A DNA stretch of 64,000 bases from a virus: IMG/VR virus record IMGVR_UViG_3300025010_000028, positions 123,269-187,268 of that record; one strand, given 5' to 3'. The notes under the pieces were generated by a model, which was given only the letters and a program-made list of their open reading frames with translations, searched no databases and had not been told where the DNA came from. Positions 44,162 through 53,278 of the stretch are shown piece after piece. The position numbers and the translations under genes were made by a program. Every line of letters begins with the position of its first letter. The first letter of the stretch is position 1.

Positions 44162-44553
44162 TAATAAATAGGGCTTCATAATAGTAATATTATGTTATTA
44201 TTTCTTTAATTGTCGGGGAAGCTCTTAGAGCCTAAAACTACTAAATTATATTAGTAATAATATAATGGCTTGGACTAATCAACCAAGGTATAGTAACAAG
44301 GTTTTAGGATTGAGTAATCCGCAGCCAAGTCTCATATATATTATTATGAGAAAGGTTCAACGACTATCCCATTGGTGTTGAAATACACAACAGGAGTAGG
44401 GCCTATGTAGGTGGGTGAGAATCCTTTAAATCGAAATAGGAAACTCCATTATACTGATTATATAATGGATGAAGATATAGTCTATTATCTTAGTGAAAAC
44501 TAAGGAAGTTCATAAGAGAACTGCATAGATTAACGATCTATGTGAATTAAAAG
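44162..44553 (+). ncRNA. Group I intron 5 (family A), second helicase intron
   Basis: 392 bases, no ORF. P1: GCCU at the exon end pairs with GGGC (44171-44174). The first 30 bases after P1 (CATAATAGTAATATTATG) and the core are almost the same as in intron 1. The omega G is 44553. Frame and the restored GSAWEIVENSDW motif confirm both splice sites. An exact copy of the promoter-like 12-mer occurs inside (44335), probably by chance. Confidence 0.9.
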
Positions 44554-44903
44554 GGGAAATCGTAGAAAACTCAGACTGGACGTGTATTATCAATATAGAG
44601 AAAAAGAAAAATAATGATAATAATTATTACTTAACATTTAAAAGAGTTAAGATAAGATATAGGGATACTTATGAATTATCTTATTTCAATCATCCATTTG
44701 AAATGGGTAATAGAATTAGACTTATTGACGATGTTCATTTAGATCATTCATTATCCGAAGAAAGTCTATCAACAGATTTTGAAGGTGTTGATTTAAATAT
44801 AGATAAAAAAGGTAAAAGAAATGCAGTAGAAAGAAAAGTAATTAAAGAAGATAAGGAAGAAGATTTATTTGATTTTTCATCAGCATTAAATAAAAAAAAA
44901 TAA
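44554..44903 (+). CDS. DnaB-like replicative helicase, exon 3
   Basis: Starts with the IVENSDWTCIINIEK strand that closes the RecA fold, then FKRVKIRYRDTYELSYF and a charged, acidic tail ending LFDFSSALNKKK. The tail style resembles protein-interaction tails of phage helicases. Confidence 0.82.
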
Positions 44904-44928
44904 TAGTGAGATTAACTCACTATTATTT
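44899..44928. terminator. Terminator between convergent genes
   Basis: AATAGTGAG pairs with CTCACTATT (44916-44924); it overlaps the ends of the helicase gene and the minus gene ending at 44912. Confidence 0.7.
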
Positions 44929-45409
44929 TTCCTTTCTTTTTATTTTTTGGAGGATAACAATATAAAATCTTTTTACCCTCAGCCTTATATGATACTATAT
45001 TATAAGCTGAAATAAAATCTTTATTTTTATAATTTTTACTTAAAAATCCACTAATATTTGTCGCTAAAATGGAACACCCAACTAAACCAGCTTGAATTAA
45101 CGAACTACTTATATCACTAATCTTATATATATAAGTAGTATAACCCTCTGGTTTATGGAAAATACCAGTAAATATAAAGAATCCTTCACATACAGGAATA
45201 AGAGCATGTTCCTCCTGTTTAGTTAAATCATCTTTTATGGATATTGAAGTAATTTTCTTAAATTTTTCATCAGTTACTATTAATGAATGACCCAGTCTAT
45301 CATTGTAGCAAATCCCTGACTCCCATAAACATGGCAAACCGCTTTTACTCATAACAGTATATAAAAGTATTTGCTCATTTTCTATTGTTAAATTTATTTT
45401 TTTATTCAT
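44912..45409 (-). CDS. HALIPI-family protein, copy 3 of a tandem array
   Basis: 165 residues. Shares with its two upstream neighbours the core LPCLWESG...LIVTDEKF...HALIPV...FIFTG...YIYKI. This is the most diverged copy; the CG before HALIPI is replaced by EE. Overlaps the upstream copy by eight bases, so the array is translated as one unit. No known domain. The C-terminal half includes a predicted amphipathic helix (SSLIQAGLVGCSILATN). Function unknown. Confidence 0.7.
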   Translation of the reverse strand: MNKKINLTIENEQILLYTVMSKSGLPCLWESGICYNDRLGHSLIVTDEKFKKITSISIKDDLTKQEEHALIPVCEGFFIFTGIFHKPEGYTTYIYKISDISSSLIQAGLVGCSILATNISGFLSKNYKNKDFISAYNIVSYKAEGKKILYCYPPKNKKKGKIIVS

Positions 45410-45884
45410 AACATATTAAACCCTTTCTTTTATTATTCTTTGGTTTTATTACATAAAAAGGTTTTACACAAAATAAACTCTTTGATTTTTTAATAGCTGA
45501 ATTTTGAGCACTTTTAAATAAATCATTTTTTAACAACTTACTATATTGAATAGTGATATTGTTTAAATCAAAGTTATATAACAATAAAGTTTTTATAACA
45601 GAAGATTTCATATAAATACCAATGATTTTATATATGAAAATAAAAGACTTTGTTACTTCAATAATATGACACCCTATTTTTATAGGAATTAAAGCATGAT
45701 TCCCACAAATAGTAGATTTTGATTGGGGAACAATATAAACTGCTTTTAATTGTTCAAATTTTTTACCACATATTATTGTAGCTGAACCATCGTTATTAAA
45801 AACACCACCAGATTCCCATAAACATGGTGTTTTTTTATTAGATAAAGTTAAATCAAAATTCTTATGACTCAGTATATTATTCAC
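45402..45884 (-). CDS. HALIPI-family protein, copy 2 of a tandem array
   Basis: 160 residues, GTG start behind GGAGGA and overlapping the upstream gene's stop. Core: TPCLWESGGVFNNDGSATII, GKKFEQLKAVYI, ICGNHALIPIKIGCHIIEV, FIYKIIG. The CLWESGG motif and the CGxHALIP motif look like the conserved centre of a compact beta domain. Basic C-terminus (KPKNNKRKG). No function known to me. Confidence 0.7.
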   Translation of the reverse strand: MNNILSHKNFDLTLSNKKTPCLWESGGVFNNDGSATIICGKKFEQLKAVYIVPQSKSTICGNHALIPIKIGCHIIEVTKSFIFIYKIIGIYMKSSVIKTLLLYNFDLNNITIQYSKLLKNDLFKSAQNSAIKKSKSLFCVKPFYVIKPKNNKRKGLICYE

Positions 45885-46437
45885 ATTTAAATCCTCCGAA
45901 CTGTTTTACAACAACACCTTCAATTAGTTCTATTTTACTTTTATCATTAGTCCTTTTATTTTCTTTGTGATTAATAACTTTTTTATTTATAGGCTGTATA
46001 GCATAATATACTTTTTTGCACATTTTTTCTTGAGCTTTGTCTAAAGCAGCGTCAAAAGCTGCATTGAAATTCTCATTATCTGATAAATTAAAAAGGGATT
46101 TATCCATATTAGTTGTTAATATACAACTACCAAATAATTCCCCAACAGCAAGAATACCACTGGTATTAGTAACTTTATATACAAATAAAATGTAGTCAGG
46201 AGCGTGATATATTCCTTCAAATATATAACATCCAACCTCTATTGGTATAAGAGCGTGCTTCCCACAACTTTTAGAGTTTTTATTAATAAACTTTGCATTA
46301 AGTTTTTCAAAATTTTTACCTGTAATAATTTGAGATGAACCGATATCATCACTTAAACTACCACCCTTTTCCCATAAACATATAGCACCTGATTTAGTTT
46401 CTATAATTGGGAAATATTTTTTATTTTTAATATCCAT
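45877..46437 (-). CDS. HALIPI-family protein, copy 1 of a tandem array
   Basis: 186 residues, start ATG behind GGAGGTG. Core: AICLWEKGGSLSDDIGSSQII, GKNFEKLNAKFI, SCGKHALIPIEVGCYIFEG, LFVYKV. Longest copy, with an extra basic tail near VINHKENKRTNDKSKIELI. A promoter-like motif lies upstream at 46500-46511. Together the three genes form a coupled cassette from one duplicated ancestor. Confidence 0.7.
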   Translation of the reverse strand: MDIKNKKYFPIIETKSGAICLWEKGGSLSDDIGSSQIITGKNFEKLNAKFINKNSKSCGKHALIPIEVGCYIFEGIYHAPDYILFVYKVTNTSGILAVGELFGSCILTTNMDKSLFNLSDNENFNAAFDAALDKAQEKMCKKVYYAIQPINKKVINHKENKRTNDKSKIELIEGVVVKQFGGFKCE

Positions 46438-46499
46438 ATTGAACACCTCCAAGTGTAGGGAATGATAAGAACCCTATATAAATTTATTTGTATCTATTT

Positions 46500-46511
46500 A
46501 AATAATATATA
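46500..46511 (-). promoter_or_regulatory. Candidate promoter motif TATATATTATTT (minus strand)
   Basis: Minus-strand copy of the recurrent motif with one mismatch, about 63 bases before the HALIPI copy 1 start. Confidence 0.4.
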
Positions 46512-46542
46512 TTTATAATGTTTTTATATACTAAAACTAAAT

Positions 46543-47076
46543 TTAATAATTATATAAAATTTTTTCAGCCTCTTCATTAGTAAAGATAAAACCAAAATAA
46601 CCAATTCTTTTTACAGTAGTTTCTATTATAATACCACTTTTAATTTCAATACACCAAGAATGTTGCCTCCACATTCCATCTTCTGATAAAGCATACCCTG
46701 TACATAAAACAACTTTATCTTTATTAGTCTCCCATAAATATGCTGAGTTACTATGGCATCGTGAATCTTCTCCTTTAATTTTAAGACATTTATCTCCATA
46801 CCAAAATTCACCTTTATTTAGTATATTATCGACATTTTCTTCTGAAAATACCATACATGCTTCTTCACCACCAAATTCCAATAGCTTATCTCTTAGTATT
46901 AATATTTTTTTAATATTCACTATTTCATTAGGTAAAAATATATCTTCTATTTTTCTTACAAAACCACTGAACCAAAATTGATCACTTTCTTTAAGATTAT
47001 TTTTCCACTCTTCATCAATTGGTCTACAAATTAATGGTTTAATCATATCCTGTGGTGATTTAATAGAATTAAACAT
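46543..47076 (-). CDS. Putative papain-like cysteine hydrolase
   Basis: 177 residues. Cys-His-acidic order: SRCHSNSAYLWE, TGYALSEDGMWRQHSWCI and GIIIETTVKRIGY. This resembles a papain-like/NlpC-like fold family seen in phages and toxins, and the 19831 gene has a comparable layout (GKCHIFA, VHAYC, DISG). Substrate unknown. Upstream of the HALIPI array but with its own promoter-like motif. Confidence 0.5.
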   Translation of the reverse strand: MFNSIKSPQDMIKPLICRPIDEEWKNNLKESDQFWFSGFVRKIEDIFLPNEIVNIKKILILRDKLLEFGGEEACMVFSEENVDNILNKGEFWYGDKCLKIKGEDSRCHSNSAYLWETNKDKVVLCTGYALSEDGMWRQHSWCIEIKSGIIIETTVKRIGYFGFIFTNEEAEKILYNY

Positions 47077-47110
47077 AATTTATATCCTCCTTTTATAATT
47101 AATCCTTATC

Positions 47111-47122
47111 TATAATATATAA
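47111..47122 (-). promoter_or_regulatory. Candidate promoter motif TTATATATTATA (minus strand)
   Basis: Minus-strand variant of the recurrent motif, 35 bases before the start of the papain-like gene. Confidence 0.4.
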
Positions 47123-47134
47123 ATAAAAAAATTA

Positions 47135-47566
47135 TTATATACTATTATTACTTTTATTTTCTTTTATATTATTTTCTTCAAGAATCATTATTTCATTTAA
47201 CACAGATAATATATTAGTTGTAAATAATTTTATCTTTTTTAATGAAAATTGACTAATACTTAATACATTATTCATTCTTAAAATAGCTGACCATAGTTCA
47301 GTAGTACCATATAAATCAACACTTAAACTTTTTGGTTTAAATTTATATTTCTCATACTCAATATCACTGAATTCAATATTTTTAGTATATTTTTCTAAAA
47401 AGTATTTATATTTTTCAACTAAAGAACTATAGTTAAAAATTAAGATATTATTAGAACTATCTGAAAATGATGCTTTTAAATGTAACTTATTATGGGATAT
47501 ATCTAAAGAATTACCATATAACACAAGTTCTTCTATTGTATTACAATCATATATACTATTTATCAT
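47135..47566 (-). CDS. Hypothetical protein
   Basis: 143 residues; ATG 47566 behind AAGGGGTG is preferred over GTG 47578. Mixed sequence (MINSIYDCNTIEELVLYGNS) with an asparagine-rich end. Unrecognised. Directly after the 47568 gene, probably the same transcript. Confidence 0.55.
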   Translation of the reverse strand: MINSIYDCNTIEELVLYGNSLDISHNKLHLKASFSDSSNNILIFNYSSLVEKYKYFLEKYTKNIEFSDIEYEKYKFKPKSLSVDLYGTTELWSAILRMNNVLSISQFSLKKIKLFTTNILSVLNEIMILEENNIKENKSNNSI

Positions 47567-47567
47567 T

Positions 47568-48215
47568 TTAATAATCACCCCTTATATTAGTTTTGTATGT
47601 TCCAGTAGTTGTATACACACCAATAATATGACTTGATAATACACCATATGGGACATCATGGGTTGGTGGTAATGTAGCTATAACTCCCCATTCTTTTACT
47701 TGAGATACTTTTCCTGTTAATATTGAATATTCTTCATCAGCTCCACCAACACCATTTGCAAATTTTATAGTATCCCCAGATTGTATTCTATCTATTATTT
47801 CATGAGATGGGTTTCTAATAAAAATTTGATTGTTACCATCTACTTGATCTAAATTTAGTTCATCGTCAGTAATACCCATATTTCTTAAATTCATATTAAC
47901 TATTTTACAAATAAATCTAGTTTTCTTATGTATTTTAGAAGGATGGAATCTAAAGTTAGTATTTCTAAATCTCTCTAATGAAATATAATTTTGTGTAACT
48001 ATTGATTTATTTACAATTGGTTTGCAAGTTTCATCATTTAAAAAAATATTATTGTCGAAAATTATATTATTAGTTTTAGGTGTATCATCTATTGAAAACA
48101 TTGGCATAAATTTAGGTATATTAACTTTAAATGATTTGTTATATTGATTAGATTCTTCTAATAAAAAACAATATTCATCAGATTTAACTCCAAGGCTTTC
48201 TAAACCATTAAACAT
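47568..48215 (-). CDS. Probable virion or baseplate-associated protein
   Basis: 215 residues, start behind AGGGGGTG. A long extended N-terminus, then a beta-rich C-terminal barrel (DRIQSGDTIKFANGVGG, ILTGKVSQVKEWGVIATLPP). The barrel looks like an oligonucleotide/oligosaccharide-type fold, a weak suggestion. Divergent from the helicase at 48353. Confidence 0.5.
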   Translation of the reverse strand: MFNGLESLGVKSDEYCFLLEESNQYNKSFKVNIPKFMPMFSIDDTPKTNNIIFDNNIFLNDETCKPIVNKSIVTQNYISLERFRNTNFRFHPSKIHKKTRFICKIVNMNLRNMGITDDELNLDQVDGNNQIFIRNPSHEIIDRIQSGDTIKFANGVGGADEEYSILTGKVSQVKEWGVIATLPPTHDVPYGVLSSHIIGVYTTTGTYKTNIRGDY

Positions 48216-48352
48216 AATTTCACCCCCTAATTTTCATAGCAACTTTGTATTTATATAAATGTAATTGATTTTTAATATTTATTACACAATCATATAAAGG
48301 AATAGTGACTATTAACTTCCTACGTTAATAGAAGAGGTGATATAAAAAATAT

Positions 48353-49525
48353 ATGAGTGATGTATTATATAGTCAACAAAGTAATGCTGTAAAGAAAGTT
48401 GTTTTATGGAAAAAGAAACAAAATAAGCAGGTAATTGAGTTATCAGGACCTGCTGGTTCAGGAAAAACATTTATTGTACGTTATTTAATAAATGAATTAA
48501 GAATACCAATGAAAAATGTTTTATTTATGGCGTACATTGGTAAAGCAGCAATGGCTTTAATGCGACAAGGTATTAAAGCCCAAACTATACATAGTGTCAT
48601 TTATGATCTAGTAGATATTCCTATATTGGATGAAAATAATAATTTTATAAGAAAGAATGGCCGCATTCTTACAACCCTAACATTTGTTAAAAAAACTGAT
48701 TTACCTGATAATATTGAACTTTTAGTTGTTGATGAAGGTTCAATGATTGATGAAAAAATTGGAACCGATATCTTAAGTTTTAATTTACCGGTTTTAGTAT
48801 TAGGTGATTTGAATCAATTACCACCAATTTTTGGTAAACCTTTCTTCTTAAATAATCCGGACATTATATTAACTGAAATAATAAGACAGAAAAAAAATGA
48901 CCCCATTATTCATTTAAGCCAGCAAGCAATAAAACATAAATTATTAAAAGTTGGCCAATATGGGGATAATTGTTTTGTTATTAATAAAGAAGATATTACT
49001 GACAATATGTTAGTCAATAATGATATAGTTATTTGTGGTAAAAATAGAACTAGAGACAATATAAATAATTATGTGAGGGAAGGTATTAATAAAATAAATA
49101 AACCATTTCCAATTATCGGTGATAAAATTATATGTAGACAAAATAATTGGTCATTATCTATTTTAGAAAATATATCTCTTGTTAATGGATTGGTTGGATA
49201 TGTTAAAGATATCCATTTAGATACATATAATAAAAGATCAGTATGTATCGATTTTAGACCCGAATTTTTAACAGATGAATTTTTTAGAAGAATCCCAATA
49301 GATCATAATTACTTATTTAAGAGTTATGAGGAAAGAAAACAAAGTAAAAGAAGTTATGTTAATAGATTTGAATTCGCCCATGCTATAACAACACATCTAT
49401 CACAAGGTTCTCAATATAACAGTGTATTAGTTTATGATGAAAGAATGGGTAGTAAAGAATATTATTTTAAATGGCTATATACTGCTATAACTAGAGCTAT
49501 TAGTAGATTAATTATAGCGGTTTAA
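48353..49525 (+). CDS. RecD/Dda-like SF1B DNA helicase
   Basis: 390 residues. Walker A GPAGSGKT (about residues 31-38), FMAYIGKAAMALMRQG with the Ia segment, LLVVDEGSMID (motif II), VLGDLNQLPP (motif III), and near the end HAITTHLSQGSQYNSV and YTAITRA (motifs V and VI). Matches 5'-3' helicases such as Dda and RecD2, used in replication start and recombination. The divergent region before it has a CTATTAAC/GTTAATAG hairpin (48311-48333). Confidence 0.88.
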   Translation: MSDVLYSQQSNAVKKVVLWKKKQNKQVIELSGPAGSGKTFIVRYLINELRIPMKNVLFMAYIGKAAMALMRQGIKAQTIHSVIYDLVDIPILDENNNFIRKNGRILTTLTFVKKTDLPDNIELLVVDEGSMIDEKIGTDILSFNLPVLVLGDLNQLPPIFGKPFFLNNPDIILTEIIRQKKNDPIIHLSQQAIKHKLLKVGQYGDNCFVINKEDITDNMLVNNDIVICGKNRTRDNINNYVREGINKINKPFPIIGDKIICRQNNWSLSILENISLVNGLVGYVKDIHLDTYNKRSVCIDFRPEFLTDEFFRRIPIDHNYLFKSYEERKQSKRSYVNRFEFAHAITTHLSQGSQYNSVLVYDERMGSKEYYFKWLYTAITRAISRLIIAV

Positions 49526-49836
49526 TAAAAAGGGGTTATAAAGTTATACAATAATCCAAACTATTCCCCTTTCTTATGAAAAATAATTAGTTTGCTGTAG
49601 GCTATTGGTACTATAAAAAAATCTAAACGAGTAATAAGATATATTTAAAAGTATATTTTAAAGTAGCGGATGATTATAATTTCTTTTAAAATATATAGGA
49701 AAGGTATTAACCTCTGTTTTAAACAATAGTAAGGGAATGAAATATGAATCAATTGAACAAAAAGTTAAAAGATTAAAAGAATATTTTTCTTTATTTTATA
49801 GTAAAGAAAAATAATAAAAATAGGAGGGGAAAATAA
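49526..49836 (+). other. 311-base intergenic stretch with a remnant frame
   Basis: No convincing full gene. The first 50 bases hold AAAAAGGGG and CCCCTTTCTT, able to pair over a long loop. An open frame without a good start ends SKGMKYESIEQKVKRLKEY; its last 25 codons (49737-49814) follow GTAAGGG. Helix-like sequence after a stop suggests a decayed or very small gene. Confidence 0.4.
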
Positions 49837-50130
49837 ATGAGAATTGCTGATATACAGAATATTATCAATGATGGTGGTGGAGACAGTAGAGTATTAGGTT
49901 TTATATTTAATAACATTTCAAAAAAAGTATTTAAGAGAGATGAATTTGTTTTTGAAGAAGTTTTTCTTATTATAGGTGCTGAAAATACTGAAGTTATAAA
50001 GATGGAGGAAGAGGATAATAAAGGTAATGTATATTATGTATATAAACCTGTAGATACATTGGAATCAATAATAATGGTTCCTGAACCTACTGTTATTGAC
50101 ATAATTGAAAAAAGATATATTTTTGCTTAA
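49837..50130 (+). CDS. Hypothetical protein
   Basis: 97 residues after TAGGAGGGG. Starts MRIADIQNIINDGGGDSRVL; middle and end beta-rich (VYYVYKPVDTLESIIMV). Unrecognised single gene before a strong terminator. Confidence 0.6.
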   Translation: MRIADIQNIINDGGGDSRVLGFIFNNISKKVFKRDEFVFEEVFLIIGAENTEVIKMEEEDNKGNVYYVYKPVDTLESIIMVPEPTVIDIIEKRYIFA

Positions 50131-50135
50131 ATTTT

Positions 50136-50173
50136 ATATAATAAAGTATAAGTTAACTTATACTTTATTATAT
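50136..50173 (+). terminator. Rho-independent terminator
   Basis: A long palindrome centred on AGTTAACT (stem AATAAAGTATAAGTT and complement) after the gene ending at 50130. Confidence 0.8.
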
Positions 50174-50238
50174 ATTCATGTAAAAAATTAATAGTGTATA
50201 AACACTATTGTAAATTTAAAATTGATTAATTTTTTAAG

Positions 50239-50250
50239 TATATATTATTA
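50239..50250 (+). promoter_or_regulatory. Candidate phage promoter motif TATATATTATTA
   Basis: Exact 12-mer, 50 bases before the ATG at 50301. Confidence 0.5.
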
Positions 50251-50300
50251 AGCAAGATGTAATAAAATAATTTAATTTAAAAAATAGGAGGTTGAGATTA

Positions 50301-50774
50301 ATGAGTAAAGACAGAGACAGAAAACGTATTATTAGTAAACTTGAAAGACTGGAAGGGATGGAAAGAGACTTTCATAAAGAAAAGAAAAAAATAGCAATTC
50401 ATTGCTGTCACCAGAATGAAAAAGGTAAATTAAAAATTTATCCTTATGAAAAAGGTAAACCTGGTGATTATCAATGCAAATATTGTAAAACTGTATTTAA
50501 TATGAATCATATTAGTAAGGATGCATTGAAAGATGCTTTGAACACAATGCACAACGCAATTCAACAAATACGGAGTTTTGCCGATTGTGATAAAGATGAA
50601 AAAATTATCATGTTGCTAGGTGAGTTAGATTTCAATATGAATGAAACCAAGGAACTGTATGAGAGGTATGCCGATATTTATGGTAAACGAAATAAGAAGA
50701 AAAATGACAGAGATGACATTGGTTCTTACGGTGTTGGTTCTATTTCTTTTATTGGTGGCGGGAAAAGGAAATAA
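50301..50774 (+). CDS. Zinc-ribbon-like protein of unknown function
   Basis: 157 residues; ATG 50301 lies behind GGAGGTTGA, not the TTG at 50292. Basic N-terminus (SKDRDRKRIISKLERLEGM), then a likely zinc site (IHCCHQN...QCKYCKTVF), then helices and a glycine-rich end (GSYGVGSISFIGGG). The type suggests a nucleic-acid-binding or virion-associated protein; the family is not named with confidence. Confidence 0.6.
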   Translation: MSKDRDRKRIISKLERLEGMERDFHKEKKKIAIHCCHQNEKGKLKIYPYEKGKPGDYQCKYCKTVFNMNHISKDALKDALNTMHNAIQQIRSFADCDKDEKIIMLLGELDFNMNETKELYERYADIYGKRNKKKNDRDDIGSYGVGSISFIGGGKRK

Positions 50775-50784
50775 TTTTAATAAG

Positions 50785-50823
50785 AAATAGATGTGATATT
50801 TTATTATCACATCTATTTTTTTA
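50785..50823 (+). terminator. Rho-independent terminator
   Basis: AAATAGATGTGATA pairs with TATCACATCTATTT (50805-50818), then a T run. Confidence 0.9.
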
Positions 50824-50914
50824 TATTATTCTTTATAAAATAAATTTATGTTCAATAATGGTTTTTTATTAACCTAGGAACATTTACATATAAAAAAGAT
50901 AGGGGATGGTTTAG

Positions 50915-53278
50915 ATGTCTAAATTTATTGATGATATTATTGATCATAAAGAAAGTGATATTGAAAAAGTACAATGTAAACCAAATGTTTACATAGGTTA
51001 TCTTGGTGAAAAAGGTTCACTTCATCTAGTAAAAGAAACTATCAATAACTCTATAGATGAATGTATTAATGTTAATTCCCCTGGAAATGAAATTGATATT
51101 TATCTAGATGAAGCTGAAAATACAATTAAAGTTTTAGACAACGGTAGAGGTATTTTATTTGATAAGTTGGAATTACTATGTACTACATTACAATCTGGTA
51201 GTAAATTTACTAGAGAACAATCTAATCAAAGTGCTGGGGAGAACGGTGTTGGATTATTAACGATCAATTCATTGTCATATTTATTTGAAATAAGTTCAAT
51301 TAGATATGGTGAAAAATTTACTATAAGATTTGAAAATGGTAAAAAAATAGAAGAAAAACTAACAAAAGTGTCTAATAAAGATAAACATGGATTAACTATT
51401 ATTTTTAAACCATCACCATTTTACATGGGTGATGAATGTAATATAATAACAGAAGATTTAATAAATTGGATTGAAAAAATAATTTATTTAGTCACTCCTG
51501 ATATAAAAATTAACCTTAGTGTTATAAGAAAAGGAAAAGAATCTACTATACAAAAGAAATATAGAAATAAAAATGGTTTAGCTGATTATATAAAAAAATT
51601 ATGTAAAGAACCTTTATTAGATCCTATACATTTCTTTCAATCAATGAAAATAAAAGAATTTGATAAAGGAAATGAATACAATAGATTTATAGGATTAGAA
51701 GTTGCATTTACGTTTAATTCTAAAAATAATAATGGTGAAATGTTAGTTGACTCTTTTTGTAATTTTGTTAATACCATTGATAATGGTGTCCATGTTGATG
51801 CTGTTAAACAAGGTATTATACAATATTTAAGTAAACAAACAAGAGAAAGTTTAAGTCAAAGGGATTTAAAAAATATTGATATTGTATATAATGATATTAC
51901 ATCTAATTTGGTTCTTACTTTATTTTTAAGTACTGATATGCGTCCAGAATTTAGTGGGCAAGTAAAAGAAAAAATAACTAATAATTCTTTCTCTAAACCA
52001 TTAAGAGATATGACATATAAAGCATTAACTGAATATTTTAAAAATCATCCAAAAGAATTAAAGAAAGTTACTGATTATATTAAACTTATAGCCAGAGCTA
52101 GAACTCAAGCTAATAAAGTTCGTAATGCTGTTATTAAAGGTGATAGTGGGACGTTTGCTGATCATGCCTTGAAGAATTTCGTTAAAGCTAATAATAAAGG
52201 TGATCTTTATAGAGAATTATTTATTATTGAAGGAGATTCAGCTTTAGGAACAGCTAGACAAGGACGAGATACTAATACACAAGCATTGTTTTCAATATTC
52301 GGTGTACCTTTAAATAGTTTTAATCTAGAACTATATAAAGTATTAGACAATATTGAATTTAAAGAATTGGTTAAAAGGTTAAAATGTGGTGTTGGTAGTA
52401 ATTTTGATATTAAAAAATTACATTATAGAAAAATAATTATAATGTCAGATTCTGATGTTGATGGATATAGAATTAATTCTTTGATATGCGTATTCTTTTT
52501 AATACATTTACCTGAAATAATTAAACGAGGTTTATTATATAAAGCGGTTTCACCACTTTATGAAATTCATGATAAAGAAAAACCTTTCATATTAGATAAA
52601 AAGGAATATATTGAAGTATTTGAACGTAGAATTAGAGATAAAGTTAAACTTAGAGATAATGGAAAACTATTAAACACTGATGAAATGAAAGAATTCTTAT
52701 TAAAAAATAGAATGTATTTAGAAGAATTATATCGAGTTGCTAACCATTTTAATATACATCCTATTTTAATGGAATTTATTATTATTAATATTGATGACAA
52801 AGATGTTTTAAATGATTTAAAAGTAGTTTTCCCTGAAATGAATAAAGAAGATAATGTTATATCTGGCATTATTGAAGGTAAGTTTCAAATAGTTATTATA
52901 GATGAATTGTTTAGAAAAAGAATAAATGGATTAAAAATATTTATCGATAAAGTTAATAATAGAAAAATATATTATGATGTTAGTGTTGAAAATGAATATA
53001 GAAGAGTTATGTCTTTAGCAGAATTCTTCATATTATGTCAAAAATATAAACCTAAAATAAAAACTAGGTTTAAAGGATTAGGAGAATTAAAATCTAATGA
53101 TTTATGGGAAACAACAATGAATCCAAATAAAAGAATATTAATACAATTAACGATGAAAGATATTGAGAAAGAAGTTGAAAAGTTTAGAATTATACATGGT
53201 GAAGGAACTGATGCAATTAGTGAAAGAAAACAATTAATGAAAAACTTTAAGATAGATAGAGAAGATTTAGATAATTAA
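50915..53278 (+). CDS. Type II DNA topoisomerase B subunit (GyrB/ParE-like)
   Basis: 787 residues. GHKL ATPase: KETINNSIDE, VLDNGRGI, and AGENGVGLLTINSLS. The transducer follows, then the Toprim domain EGDSALG (about 439) and DSDVDG (about 512), then RFKGLGE and TTMNPNKR. The complete set suggests an active enzyme that works with the A subunit at 54963 to relax or supercoil DNA. Gyrase versus topoisomerase IV cannot be told. The A subunit lies 1.7 kb downstream, separated by two metallopeptidase-like genes and a small gene. Confidence 0.93.
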   Translation: MSKFIDDIIDHKESDIEKVQCKPNVYIGYLGEKGSLHLVKETINNSIDECINVNSPGNEIDIYLDEAENTIKVLDNGRGILFDKLELLCTTLQSGSKFTREQSNQSAGENGVGLLTINSLSYLFEISSIRYGEKFTIRFENGKKIEEKLTKVSNKDKHGLTIIFKPSPFYMGDECNIITEDLINWIEKIIYLVTPDIKINLSVIRKGKESTIQKKYRNKNGLADYIKKLCKEPLLDPIHFFQSMKIKEFDKGNEYNRFIGLEVAFTFNSKNNNGEMLVDSFCNFVNTIDNGVHVDAVKQGIIQYLSKQTRESLSQRDLKNIDIVYNDITSNLVLTLFLSTDMRPEFSGQVKEKITNNSFSKPLRDMTYKALTEYFKNHPKELKKVTDYIKLIARARTQANKVRNAVIKGDSGTFADHALKNFVKANNKGDLYRELFIIEGDSALGTARQGRDTNTQALFSIFGVPLNSFNLELYKVLDNIEFKELVKRLKCGVGSNFDIKKLHYRKIIIMSDSDVDGYRINSLICVFFLIHLPEIIKRGLLYKAVSPLYEIHDKEKPFILDKKEYIEVFERRIRDKVKLRDNGKLLNTDEMKEFLLKNRMYLEELYRVANHFNIHPILMEFIIINIDDKDVLNDLKVVFPEMNKEDNVISGIIEGKFQIVIIDELFRKRINGLKIFIDKVNNRKIYYDVSVENEYRRVMSLAEFFILCQKYKPKIKTRFKGLGELKSNDLWETTMNPNKRILIQLTMKDIEKEVEKFRIIHGEGTDAISERKQLMKNFKIDREDLDN

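Noticed and set aside
14454-44553. Repeated intron cores taken as CRISPR or transposon repeats
   Set aside because: The repeats are long, single per locus, flanked by exons and show group I features, not short spaced units or transposase genes.
49737-49814. 25-codon gene
   Set aside because: Weak ribosome site, and the open frame extends upstream without a start; kept only as part of the gap description.
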